This document shows, piece by piece, positions 1 through 5,541 of a DNA stretch of 5,541 nt. Below the pieces are notes generated by a model. It made no database searches and was not told the origin of the DNA. It worked only from the letters and a program-made list of their open reading frames with translations. Source of the DNA: Chloroflexota bacterium (lineage in GTDB: Bacteria; Chloroflexota; Dehalococcoidia; SZUA-161); assembly GCA_016865955.1 (NCBI GenBank), contig VGNW01000157.1, positions 1 through 5,541 of the forward strand, given 5' to 3'. Within the stretch, counting starts at the first letter, position 1. Each line of letters opens with the position of its first letter. The translations under genes and the position numbers were made by a program.

Positions 1-1413
1 TGCCAGGCAATGGAGAATGCGAAACAGGTAATAAAAGACGTTTGTAAAGAGTTCGCCGCTAAGTTCGGCCGTCATTACGGTCTGGTCGAAGCATACAGGA
101 CAGAAGACGCCGATGTGATAATGGTGAGCATGGGCAGCACAGTAGGCATTATCAGGGAGAAGGTAGACGAGTACAGGGAGAAAGGAATTAAAGTGGGCTT
201 GCTGAAGCTGAGAGTCTTCAGGCCATTCCCCGAGGACGAAGTAAGGGAAGCTCTCTTTAATGCCAAGAAGGTACTCGTGATCGAACGAGCCCCCTCGCCC
301 GGAAGTCGCTACGGAATTGCCTGCATTGAAGTGAAAGCAGCTCTTCAAAAATCGCGGGCGGCTATATCCAACATTATCGTCAGCGGAAAGGACATCAGCG
401 GCGAGGACATTGATGAGATGTTTGAGGGCTGGATGAAGAGGGAGGACGAGTTTGTAGAGTGGTACAAGATGCCATACGACGAGCGGGCTGCAACTATGTC
501 TGGCTTTGATACCTACCGGAAGCTGCTGAGCGGCGAAAAAGTGGAGAGGAAACTGGTCGAGGTGGGAGAGAACTGCCTCAGCAAGGGCTGCTCCTCATGT
601 TCCGGCTGCCTGAGTTTCGGCGTTATCGGGAAGGTTCTGAGTGTCTTCGGCAAGGATACGGTGGCTGTCCACAATGGGGGTTGCCTCGGGACGTGTGCAA
701 CGCTTTTCCCTCTAACCGCATGGAAGATCCCCTCTTTCTTCTACACATATAGCAATGCCGGCGCTCCGATCAGCGGCATGGAAGTCGCTATGAAACGTAA
801 AGGGATTAACGCGCATCTGGTCGAGGTGGCCGGAGATGGTGCGATATTTGACATCGGCCTGCAAACATTCTCTGCTGCCCTGGAGAGAGGTCACCGAATA
901 ATCTACCTTTGCTATGATAATCAGGCCTATATGAATACAGGCATCCAGAGTAGCGGGTCTACTCCATACGGAGCCAGGACCAAGACAGCACCAAGGGGCA
1001 AGCCGGGGAGAGTGAAAAACATTGCCCAGATTGTAGCGGCTCATGGGGATATCTATATTGCAACTGCTTCCCCTGCCTATCCTGATGACCTGTTGAAAAA
1101 GGCTAAGAAGGCAAAGAGTCTGAACAAGCCGTCATTCCTTCATGTGATCTGTCCCTGCCCACCTGGATGGGAGTATGACCCCGCGTTGGGCATAAAGATC
1201 GCCCGACTTGGAGTTGAGACTGGGGCTGTGGTGTTATACGAATATGAAAATGGCGAGGTGACGGTCAATAAGGTACCTAAAAAGAGGAAGCCTGTCGAGG
1301 AATACCTTATGAAACAGGGAAGGTTCTCTCACCTCACCAAGGCACAGATAGCTCAAATCCAGGAAGAGGTTGACAGGGAGTTTGCCCGACTGATTTCAGG
1401 GAGACTGTCGTAG
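1..1413 (+). CDS. 2-oxoacid:ferredoxin oxidoreductase, fused alpha (C-terminal part) and beta subunits, 5'-partial
   Basis: The enzyme oxidatively decarboxylates a 2-oxoacid to an acyl-CoA and passes electrons to ferredoxin in the cytoplasm. The frame is open to the window edge, so the ATG at 10 is probably internal and the pyrimidine-binding alpha domain lies upstream. Residues are counted from that ATG. Residues 34-113 match the C-terminal domain of PorA-type alpha subunits (RVFRPFPEDEVREAL at 68-82). A linker of about 40 residues follows, then a complete PorB-type beta subunit from about 185. It has a cysteine cluster (C189, C194, C197, C200), GGCLGTC at 223-229, the thiamine-diphosphate motif GDG at 275-277 with DN at 303-304 and YMNTG at 307-311, and CPCPPGW at 381-387. 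C197, C200, C225 and C383 are the likely [4Fe-4S] ligands by comparison with PorB. No gamma or delta (ferredoxin) domain is visible; these may lie upstream. The substrate cannot be told (pyruvate, branched-chain or aryl 2-oxoacid). The family call is firm; the full length is unknown. Confidence 0.93.
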   Translation, partial: CQAMENAKQVIKDVCKEFAAKFGRHYGLVEAYRTEDADVIMVSMGSTVGIIREKVDEYREKGIKVGLLKLRVFRPFPEDEVREALFNAKKVLVIERAPSPGSRYGIACIEVKAALQKSRAAISNIIVSGKDISGEDIDEMFEGWMKREDEFVEWYKMPYDERAATMSGFDTYRKLLSGEKVERKLVEVGENCLSKGCSSCSGCLSFGVIGKVLSVFGKDTVAVHNGGCLGTCATLFPLTAWKIPSFFYTYSNAGAPISGMEVAMKRKGINAHLVEVAGDGAIFDIGLQTFSAALERGHRIIYLCYDNQAYMNTGIQSSGSTPYGARTKTAPRGKPGRVKNIAQIVAAHGDIYIATASPAYPDDLLKKAKKAKSLNKPSFLHVICPCPPGWEYDPALGIKIARLGVETGAVVLYEYENGEVTVNKVPKKRKPVEEYLMKQGRFSHLTKAQIAQIQEEVDREFARLISGRLS

Positions 1414-1729
1414 AAAGATGGAGATGTCAGAGACAAAAGCAAGCGATACTCTGGAGCTCTGTCCCTTAGTTAGCTAGCCAGCGGTAGAGATGTATGCACA
1501 GCGTCTCATTTATTCATGCTTTGCTGTGAGAATCAGTCTCAGTATCATGGTAGGCTCCTTTCAGCAGCACCAACTAGTTTACAGTGACGGCTAGCCGATT
1601 ATTTTGCGCCATGCTAGAGTGATATCTTTAACACTTCGTTTATGGTCTTACCCAGAACGTAGGCGGCAACCCTTACCGAAATATAGCCAGCGTCATTATC
1701 GTAGGGCTTTAGCATTTAAGGAGAGGGTA
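1414..1729. other. Gap with no recognisable gene
   Basis: This 316-bp stretch separates the oxidoreductase from the dehydrogenase. A 19-codon reading frame (ATG 1418 to TAG 1477) starts 5 nt after the oxidoreductase stop but has no good ribosome binding site and no recognisable product; it could be the stub of a lost downstream gene. A short hairpin (TGAGA 1527-1531 with TCTCA 1537-1541) has no U-tract, so it is not a convincing terminator. CGGCTAGCCG at 1588-1597 is a perfect 10-bp palindrome of unknown meaning. I see no convincing promoter. The frame in phase with the dehydrogenase is open back to 1604, but the sequence it would encode does not look like the start of that family. Confidence 0.5.
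1718..1723 (+). promoter_or_regulatory. Ribosome binding site fixing the start of the 3-hydroxyacyl-CoA dehydrogenase
   Basis: AAGGAG lies 6 nt before the ATG at 1730. It selects that start over the in-frame ATG at 1604, which would add 42 residues that do not belong to the family. The Rossmann glycine motif then begins at residue 11, as usual for these enzymes. Confidence 0.85.
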
Positions 1730-2590
1730 ATGGAAAAAATAAGGAGAGTAAGCGTATTAGGTGCAGGACTTATGGGCGCAGGTATCGCGCAGGTTGCAGC
1801 TCAAGCGGGTCTCGAAGTGGAGTTGATGGATACCGAGGGCAAGTTTCTCGAGAAAGGCATGAGTGCTATTAGGCAAAACCTGGGGCGCATGGTCAAAAAG
1901 GAGAAGATTACCCAGACTGAAGCCGATGTGTCTGCTTCAAAGATTAAATGTACAACTAATCTGATTGAGGCTGTTAAGAATGTCGATGTCGTAATTGAGG
2001 CAATCCCTGAGATATTGCTCCTGAAGAAAGAGACCTTCAAAGCCATAGATAAAGAGTGCCCCCCTCACGTAATCTTCGCCTCCAATACATCGGGGCTCAG
2101 CATTACGGAGATGGCATCAGCCACTAAGAGAGCAGATCGGTTTATAGGCATGCATTTTATGAATCCAGTTCCTGTGATGCAGCTTGTAGAGATTGTTCGG
2201 GGATACAGCACTAATAAGGAGACTGTGAAGACAATAGAGGAGCTGTCACTTAGGATGGGGAAGAGTCCAATCGTAGTCTCCGATACGCCAGGTTTTGCTA
2301 CCAGCAGGTTCATCGCTGTCCTGATGAATGAGGCGGTACACGCATTTGCGGAGGGCATAGCTAGTGCCGAGGATATAGACAAGAGTATGAGGCTGGGGAT
2401 GAACCACCCTATGGGCCCGCTGGAGTTAGCTGACTTCGTGGGGCTGGACACCCTCCTTTACGTTATGGAAAACTTGCACAGAGAGTATGGTGACCCCAAA
2501 TACCGTCCGCCACTGCTGCTGCGGCAAATGGTTCGAGCTGGTCATCTGGGGAGAAAGACAGGAAAAGGATTCTACAACTATTCTGCGTAG
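1730..2590 (+). CDS. 3-hydroxyacyl-CoA dehydrogenase (3-hydroxybutyryl-CoA dehydrogenase type)
   Basis: The 286-residue enzyme oxidises an (S)-3-hydroxyacyl-CoA to a 3-oxoacyl-CoA with NAD+, the third step of beta-oxidation, or runs in reverse. This is the usual length for the stand-alone form. The N-terminal Rossmann fold shows GAGLMGAG at 11-18, and D34 at the end of the second strand favours NAD over NADP. Catalytic residues by family comparison are S118 in SNTS, H142 and N145 in HFMNP, and E154. The C-terminal domain carries NHPMGPLELADFVGLD (225-240) and the end motif GRKTGKGFYNY (274-284). The Asn usually found in the GFxxNR motif is Ser here (S192 in PGFATSR); from memory the same change occurs in a common bacterial subgroup, so the enzyme is probably active. 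The thiolase follows after 57 bp, giving a two-gene unit. Chain-length preference is not readable. The family call is very secure. Confidence 0.96.
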   Translation: MEKIRRVSVLGAGLMGAGIAQVAAQAGLEVELMDTEGKFLEKGMSAIRQNLGRMVKKEKITQTEADVSASKIKCTTNLIEAVKNVDVVIEAIPEILLLKKETFKAIDKECPPHVIFASNTSGLSITEMASATKRADRFIGMHFMNPVPVMQLVEIVRGYSTNKETVKTIEELSLRMGKSPIVVSDTPGFATSRFIAVLMNEAVHAFAEGIASAEDIDKSMRLGMNHPMGPLELADFVGLDTLLYVMENLHREYGDPKYRPPLLLRQMVRAGHLGRKTGKGFYNYSA

Positions 2591-2647
2591 TTGTCATCAC
2601 CTGAGAGTGAATTTAAAAAGAAGTGATGCAACTGGTAGGAGAAGACG

Positions 2648-3865
2648 ATGTCTCACGAAAACGATGTTGTAATAGTGAGTGCGACAAGAACCCCTTTTGG
2701 AAGATATGGCGGGGCTCTAAAAGATTTTGATTATTATGACTTAGGAGCAATCCCAATAAGAGAGGCGCTAAGTCGGGTCAGAATCGGCACAGACACTGTG
2801 GGGGAGGTCTTCTGGGGGGTAGGCGATACGTCACCATGTAAAGACCCCTTCACACCTGTGGCTGCCAGACAATCACTGATCAAAGCAGGGCTTCCGCATG
2901 AGACTTCGTCTATATCTTTTGACATGGCCTGTGTATCAGCGATGCATGCCGTCAAACTTGCCGCTATGACCATTGCGCTAGGGGAGATTGATGCGGCCAT
3001 TGCTGGTGGTGCCACCTCTTTCAGTCAGGAACCTCTTATTGTCCGGAGACTACGATTCACCGGTTACCGGCTGGGCGATGTTAAAATGGAAGACCCTTTG
3101 CAGGGGCTTGGTTATGAAGACTTCAATCCCGTAGCCGTTGACGCAGACAATGTATCTGCCGAATATGGGATAGGCAGGCAGGAGCAAGATGAATGGGCTC
3201 TTCGCAGCCATATAAACTATGGCAATGCCTGGAATGCCGGAAAGTTCAAAGACGAGATATTGCCGCTCAAAATACCACAGCCAAAAGGTGATTCTAAACT
3301 GCTGGAAATTGACGAGCAGTACAGGCCTGATAGCAGTCTGGAGAAGCTATCCAAATTAAATACCATATATGACACCCGCTCTATTACCGCTGGCAATGCT
3401 CCCGGTATGAATGACGGAGCAGCTGCAATCCTTTTGATGAAGCGAAACAGAGCTAAAGACTTTGAGCTTAAACCGTTGGCAACTGTGGTTGCTCAAGTAT
3501 CACTTGCCATTTCCGCAAGCCGCATCGCTGAAGCGCCAGGGCATTCCATACAGCGCGTCCTAAAGAAAGCTCAACTGAATATCGATGATATAGCAGTTAT
3601 GGAGATAAATGAAGCTTTCGCCTGCGTGCCTCTGGTATCTACAAAGCTGATCGCCGGAGATGATAAAAAGAGATTGCAACGTATCAGAGACAAGACAAAT
3701 ATCAACGGTAGTGCCATAGCTATCGGACACCCTAACACAGCTAGTGGCGCGAGGATCATAATGAACCTGATGTACGAACTCCGCCGGAGAGGTGGTGGCT
3801 ATGCTTTGGGTGCTATTTGCGGGGGATTAGGCCAAGCTGATGCTACTATAATCAAAGTGGACTAG
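2648..3865 (+). CDS. Thiolase (acetyl-CoA C-acyltransferase family)
   Basis: The 405-residue protein is a thiolase that cleaves 3-oxoacyl-CoA with CoA to acetyl-CoA and a shortened acyl-CoA, or condenses two acyl-CoAs. AGGAG at 2637-2641 lies 6 nt before the ATG. The N-terminus has the classic VSATRTPFGRYGGAL (10-24). The acyl-accepting nucleophile is C95 in SFDMACVSAMHAV. TAGNAPGMNDGAAA at 247-260, NEAF at 321-324, the catalytic H361 in GHP and the second acid/base C391 in CGGLGQ complete the active site. All key residues are present, so it should be active. A small oddity is GHPNTASGAR at 360-369, where most thiolases have GHPLGASGAR or GHPTGASGAR. Its place 57 bp behind a 3-hydroxyacyl-CoA dehydrogenase points to degradative beta-oxidation. 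Length fits the degradative or biosynthetic thiolases rather than the SCP-2 type. Substrate chain length is unknown. Confidence 0.95.
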   Translation: MSHENDVVIVSATRTPFGRYGGALKDFDYYDLGAIPIREALSRVRIGTDTVGEVFWGVGDTSPCKDPFTPVAARQSLIKAGLPHETSSISFDMACVSAMHAVKLAAMTIALGEIDAAIAGGATSFSQEPLIVRRLRFTGYRLGDVKMEDPLQGLGYEDFNPVAVDADNVSAEYGIGRQEQDEWALRSHINYGNAWNAGKFKDEILPLKIPQPKGDSKLLEIDEQYRPDSSLEKLSKLNTIYDTRSITAGNAPGMNDGAAAILLMKRNRAKDFELKPLATVVAQVSLAISASRIAEAPGHSIQRVLKKAQLNIDDIAVMEINEAFACVPLVSTKLIAGDDKKRLQRIRDKTNINGSAIAIGHPNTASGARIIMNLMYELRRRGGGYALGAICGGLGQADATIIKVD

Positions 3866-3903
3866 GTTTCATTTTGGTCATCAGTTCAATGAGCACTACG
3901 TCA

Positions 3904-4095
3904 TTACCGTGGTAACCTCAGGCCCCTGATAGCAATAAGCGTTTGATTAATCTCCGACGTGCCTCCACCGATTGTATTACCAATTGAATTGTAAATCGTC
4001 AGCGTCAATGGGACAATTTTGAGACAAATGTTATTGGACAATCTTGCGCTCGCTTCTGTATATGATAGGTGCCTAGTACACCGCGCTGATATCAC
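3904..4095 (-). pseudogene. Remnant of an acyl-CoA dehydrogenase (C-terminal end only)
   Basis: Read on the minus strand, the frame ends with SIGNTIGGGTSEI followed by RGLRLPR and a stop at 3904-3906. This is the characteristic C-terminus of acyl-CoA dehydrogenases, in which the GGTSEI segment contacts the flavin of the partner subunit and the chain closes on RGLGLPR. The secure match covers about 3904-3993, some 29 residues. The stretch further upstream in frame (to 4095 and beyond, up to a stop near 4210) is not recognisably dehydrogenase, and the other minus frames hold stops and no match. A normal family member has about 380-400 residues, so well over 300 are missing. There is no plausible start or ribosome binding site. 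It converges on the thiolase gene, tail to tail, 38 bp away. I infer a decayed gene; a functional short peptide is unlikely. Confidence 0.8.
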
Positions 4096-4111
4096 ATCCG
4101 CCTCACAGAAA

Positions 4112-4140
4112 TTGCAGAAAAAGCCCCTGTTTGTTATAAT
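4112..4140 (+). promoter_or_regulatory. Extended -10 promoter candidate without an obvious gene
   Basis: TGTTATAAT at 4132-4140 matches the sigma-70 extended -10 consensus TGnTATAAT exactly. A weak -35 (TTGCAG, 4112-4117, three of six matches) sits at the ideal 17-nt spacing. Transcription would start near 4147 and run rightwards into a stretch without an intact gene, then over the CoA-transferase remnant toward the amidohydrolase gene 480 bp further on. It may be a leftover promoter, the promoter of the amidohydrolase with a long leader, or that of a non-coding RNA. The call rests on sequence match alone. Confidence 0.45.
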
Positions 4141-4319
4141 GCTGGCGGTCGAGGGTCTTGGTGATGGGTTCCTAACTCGTTTGAGGTAGAAGAAAGGTGT
4201 GAAAACGAATTAGGGGGTCGAAATCAGGGTTTTGCTCTTCCTCAGCTCCGGCCCATAGCTCGTTGGGCTACAAGCCACCAGCGCCGCAGGCTATCCTTGT
4301 GGCGGGACTAACTTAACAA
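4141..4319. other. Unassigned segment between two gene remnants, with hairpin potential
   Basis: No frame on either strand gives a recognisable protein; the frame at 4165-4311 is open but has no good start. Two short inverted repeats are present. GCCCA (4251-4255) pairs with TGGGC (4264-4268), and GCTACAAG (4267-4274) pairs with CTTGTGGC (4296-4303) in eight base pairs including one G-U, around a 21-nt loop. The two overlap by 2 nt, so they would compete. Lying downstream of a consensus extended -10, the segment could be an RNA or the inserted part of a rearrangement scar. I recognise no known RNA family and no tRNA T-arm. Confidence 0.3.
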
Positions 4320-4529
4320 GTGGTACCATTTCTGGGGGCAGGGCACGTTTACCAGGTAATAAGTGGCAAAGTTAGAGTGCCCGGTTCGGTGTTCAAGATG
4401 AGCGAGACACCAGGCGACCCCACGTTGCCAGCCCCCTTCCTCGGCCAGCACAACTTTGAGGTTTACACTGAGTTACTTGGATTAGATCAAGAGACTCTAA
4501 GCGCTCTACAGAAGGAGGGGGCTGTATGA
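4320..4529 (+). pseudogene. Remnant of a CaiB/BaiF (class III) CoA-transferase, C-terminal end
   Basis: The 69-codon frame matches the C-terminal tail of formyl-CoA-transferase-like (CaiB/BaiF) enzymes. It has GKVRVPGSVFKMSETPG (16-32), then PAPFLGQHNFEV (37-48) and a closing helix TELLGLDQETLSALQKEG (50-67). In intact enzymes of about 380-420 residues this tail follows the small domain and carries no catalytic residue; the nucleophilic Asp lies in the missing N-terminal part. A stop (TAA, 4314-4316) lies just upstream in frame, and no upstream frame shows more of the family. The GTG at 4320 has no ribosome binding site. I infer a truncated, non-functional gene. The parent enzyme would have moved CoA between carboxylic acids, activating a substrate for the beta-oxidation encoded here. 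Confidence 0.82.
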
Positions 4530-4545
4530 TATTTTCGTTACAAAT

Positions 4546-4573
4546 TTGACTCATGCTCGAGCGGATGAATACT
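4546..4573 (+). promoter_or_regulatory. Possible sigma-70 promoter for the amidohydrolase gene
   Basis: TTGACT (4546-4551, five of six matches to TTGACA) is followed after 16 nt by AATACT (4568-4573, four of six matches to TATAAT). The start of transcription would be near 4580, giving a leader of about 40 nt before the ATG at 4619. It sits in the short gap between the CoA-transferase remnant and the gene. Evidence is sequence match only. Confidence 0.35.
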
Positions 4574-4605
4574 GATACCCAGCAAAGCAAGATTATCAGG
4601 CGTGG

Positions 4606-4614
4606 AAGGAGGAG
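4606..4614 (+). promoter_or_regulatory. Ribosome binding site fixing the start of the amidohydrolase-family protein
   Basis: AAGGAGGAG is close to a full anti-Shine-Dalgarno match, with its GGAGG core ending 6 nt before the ATG at 4619. It selects this start over the upstream in-frame ATGs at 4553 and 4565, which have no such site and would add a basic extension unlike the family. Confidence 0.9.
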
Positions 4615-4618
4615 TTCC

Positions 4619-5527
4619 ATGGCTGCAAAGCGCTTGAAAAACCCTAAGGCAATCGACATGGAGTGTTTGATGTGCACCAATGAGGGTGCACTCAGTAAAG
4701 ATCCAGGGATGATTGAGATGCTGGCCGCCTACTTCAAGACAATAGGACTGCGCGAAAAGACCGAGGACGAAATGGCGCAGGACTGGCGCGATGCCGGTGT
4801 CCAGGTTGTGATTATGAGCCAGACCCACAAACTGTTTGGCTTCAACGAGTTTGAGCAGATACAGGAAAGGCATAGCTATATAGGGCAGCTCAAGAAAGAC
4901 TACCCCGATGTCGTTTTGGGTTTCTGGCTAGGTATTCCTATACCGGACTTCGGTATCTGGAAAGCGTTGAAAGAGACTGAAAGGTGTATCAAGGATCTGG
5001 GAAGCTTCGGTATGTTCATCACCGGAATGTACGGGATTCCCGCCAACGACAAGATGTGGTGGCCTTTCTATGACCTCTGCCAAGATGCAGGTGTGCCTGT
5101 AAAGATTTCAGTCGGCGCGACTGCCGGTGGCGCGGGGCAGGGCGGTGGCCAGTTCGGAGGATTAGGCATACGTCTTTCAACCGAGAGGCCAATTCCTAAT
5201 ATAGATGATGTAGCCGCTGCCTTCCCCAACCTGACTATCATCGGACACCACTACCCTTTCCCCTGGGTCGATGAAATGACAGCAGTGATGATACATAAAA
5301 ACAACGTGTACTGCGAAGTGCACGGCTGGCGGCCTAAATACTTCCATGATAACTTCAGGAGGGAACTGAATACACGTATAAAAAATAAGATAATGTTCGG
5401 GTCAGATTACCCCTTCTTCCCGTACAATACGCTGTTTGAAGACTGGGAGGCAAGTAATTACAAACCGGAGGTTCTACAGAACGTATACCTCAACACTGCG
5501 CGAAAGGTACTTGGGCTGACGAAATAA
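4619..5527 (+). CDS. Amidohydrolase-2-family (ACMSD/resorcylate decarboxylase-like) protein with degenerate metal site
   Basis: The 302-residue protein has the TIM-barrel pattern of the amidohydrolase-2 family, which includes metal-dependent hydrolases and non-oxidative decarboxylases of ring compounds. Conserved landmarks are the first strand KAIDMECLM (10-18), LTIIGHHYPFPWVDEM (205-220) with H210, KIMFGSDYPFFP (257-268) with D263, and the closing LNTARKVLGL (291-300). Several metal ligands are absent. The usual HxH or ExH of strand 1 reads E15-C16-L17, and the strand-5 His position falls on S164 in VPVKISVG. That strand runs into an unusual glycine-rich loop, residues 166-183. The protein may therefore bind no metal, bind it differently, or have another role. 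The neighbouring acyl-CoA genes suggest a substrate of a ring-degradation or acyl-CoA pathway. No signal peptide is seen, so it is probably cytoplasmic. The fold assignment is good; the reaction is unknown. Confidence 0.85.
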   Translation: MAAKRLKNPKAIDMECLMCTNEGALSKDPGMIEMLAAYFKTIGLREKTEDEMAQDWRDAGVQVVIMSQTHKLFGFNEFEQIQERHSYIGQLKKDYPDVVLGFWLGIPIPDFGIWKALKETERCIKDLGSFGMFITGMYGIPANDKMWWPFYDLCQDAGVPVKISVGATAGGAGQGGGQFGGLGIRLSTERPIPNIDDVAAAFPNLTIIGHHYPFPWVDEMTAVMIHKNNVYCEVHGWRPKYFHDNFRRELNTRIKNKIMFGSDYPFFPYNTLFEDWEASNYKPEVLQNVYLNTARKVLGLTK

Positions 5528-5541
5528 ATTAGACTCGGTCA

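Noticed and set aside
1527..1541. Hairpin as a terminator for the oxidoreductase gene
   Set aside because: The stem is only 5 bp, no U-tract follows, and it lies more than 110 bp after the stop codon.
1604..1729. In-frame N-terminal extension of 42 residues on the 3-hydroxyacyl-CoA dehydrogenase
   Set aside because: The AAGGAG site before 1730 and the position of the Rossmann motif mark the later start; the extension is Arg-rich and unlike the family.
1801..2451. Long minus-strand reading frames opposite the 3-hydroxyacyl-CoA dehydrogenase
   Set aside because: They lie wholly within a secure gene, show no recognisable motif and have no plausible ribosome binding site; they are by-products of its codon use.
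3904..3915. Inverted repeat TTACCGTGGTAA between the thiolase gene and the dehydrogenase remnant as a bidirectional terminator
   Set aside because: The loop would be only 2 nt, the stem is short and A/T-rich at the ends, and no U-tract follows on either side.
4214..4232. tRNA T-arm-like GGTCGAAATC
   Set aside because: It lacks the TTC core of the T-loop, and no acceptor or anticodon stem can be built around it.
4553..4618. In-frame N-terminal extension of 22 residues on the amidohydrolase-family protein
   Set aside because: A near-perfect ribosome binding site sits just before the ATG at 4619, and the upstream ATGs lack one. A candidate promoter also overlaps this stretch.
4393..4873. Minus-strand frames opposite the CoA-transferase remnant and the start of the amidohydrolase gene
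   Set aside because: They overlap better supported plus-strand coding sequence and match no family that I recognise.

Overview
The window reads as bacterial DNA from an anaerobic, acyl-CoA-metabolising organism. It carries a ferredoxin-linked 2-oxoacid oxidoreductase, a 3-hydroxyacyl-CoA dehydrogenase, a thiolase, remnants of an acyl-CoA dehydrogenase and of a class III CoA-transferase, and an amidohydrolase-fold protein. Bacterial-type Shine-Dalgarno sites sit about 6 nt before the starts at 1730, 2648 and 4619. This gene mix is typical of uncultured Chloroflexota (Dehalococcoidia-like) and of some Desulfobacterota from anoxic sediment or groundwater. That placement is inference from gene content and style, not something the sequence proves.

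Layout: (1) 1-1413, 3' part of a fused alpha-beta 2-oxoacid:ferredoxin oxidoreductase, with its 5' end outside the window. (2) 1414-1729, a gap with no recognisable gene. (3) 1730-2590 and 2648-3865, a tight pair encoding a 3-hydroxyacyl-CoA dehydrogenase and a thiolase, the last two steps of beta-oxidation. (4) 3866-4618, a 753-bp stretch without an intact gene. It holds the C-terminal stub of an acyl-CoA dehydrogenase on the minus strand, an unexplained middle segment with a consensus extended -10 promoter, and the C-terminal stub of a CaiB/BaiF CoA-transferase on the plus strand. (5) 4619-5527, an amidohydrolase-2-family protein with its own strong ribosome binding site and a plausible promoter.

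The intact genes fit degradation of a carboxylic acid through CoA thioesters. The dehydrogenase oxidises a 3-hydroxyacyl-CoA, the thiolase cleaves the 3-oxoacyl-CoA, and the oxidoreductase couples oxidation of a 2-oxoacid to an acyl-CoA with ferredoxin reduction. The two stubs show that the locus once also carried a CoA-activation gene and an acyl-CoA dehydrogenase gene, arranged divergently. Both lost their 5' parts, which suggests one deletion or replacement between them.

The points most worth a second look are the alpha-beta fusion, the amidohydrolase-fold protein that lacks most of the expected metal ligands, the paired gene stubs, and the apparently orphan promoter between them. I did not find convincing evidence of a wholly new system such as a defence island, CRISPR array or mobile element.
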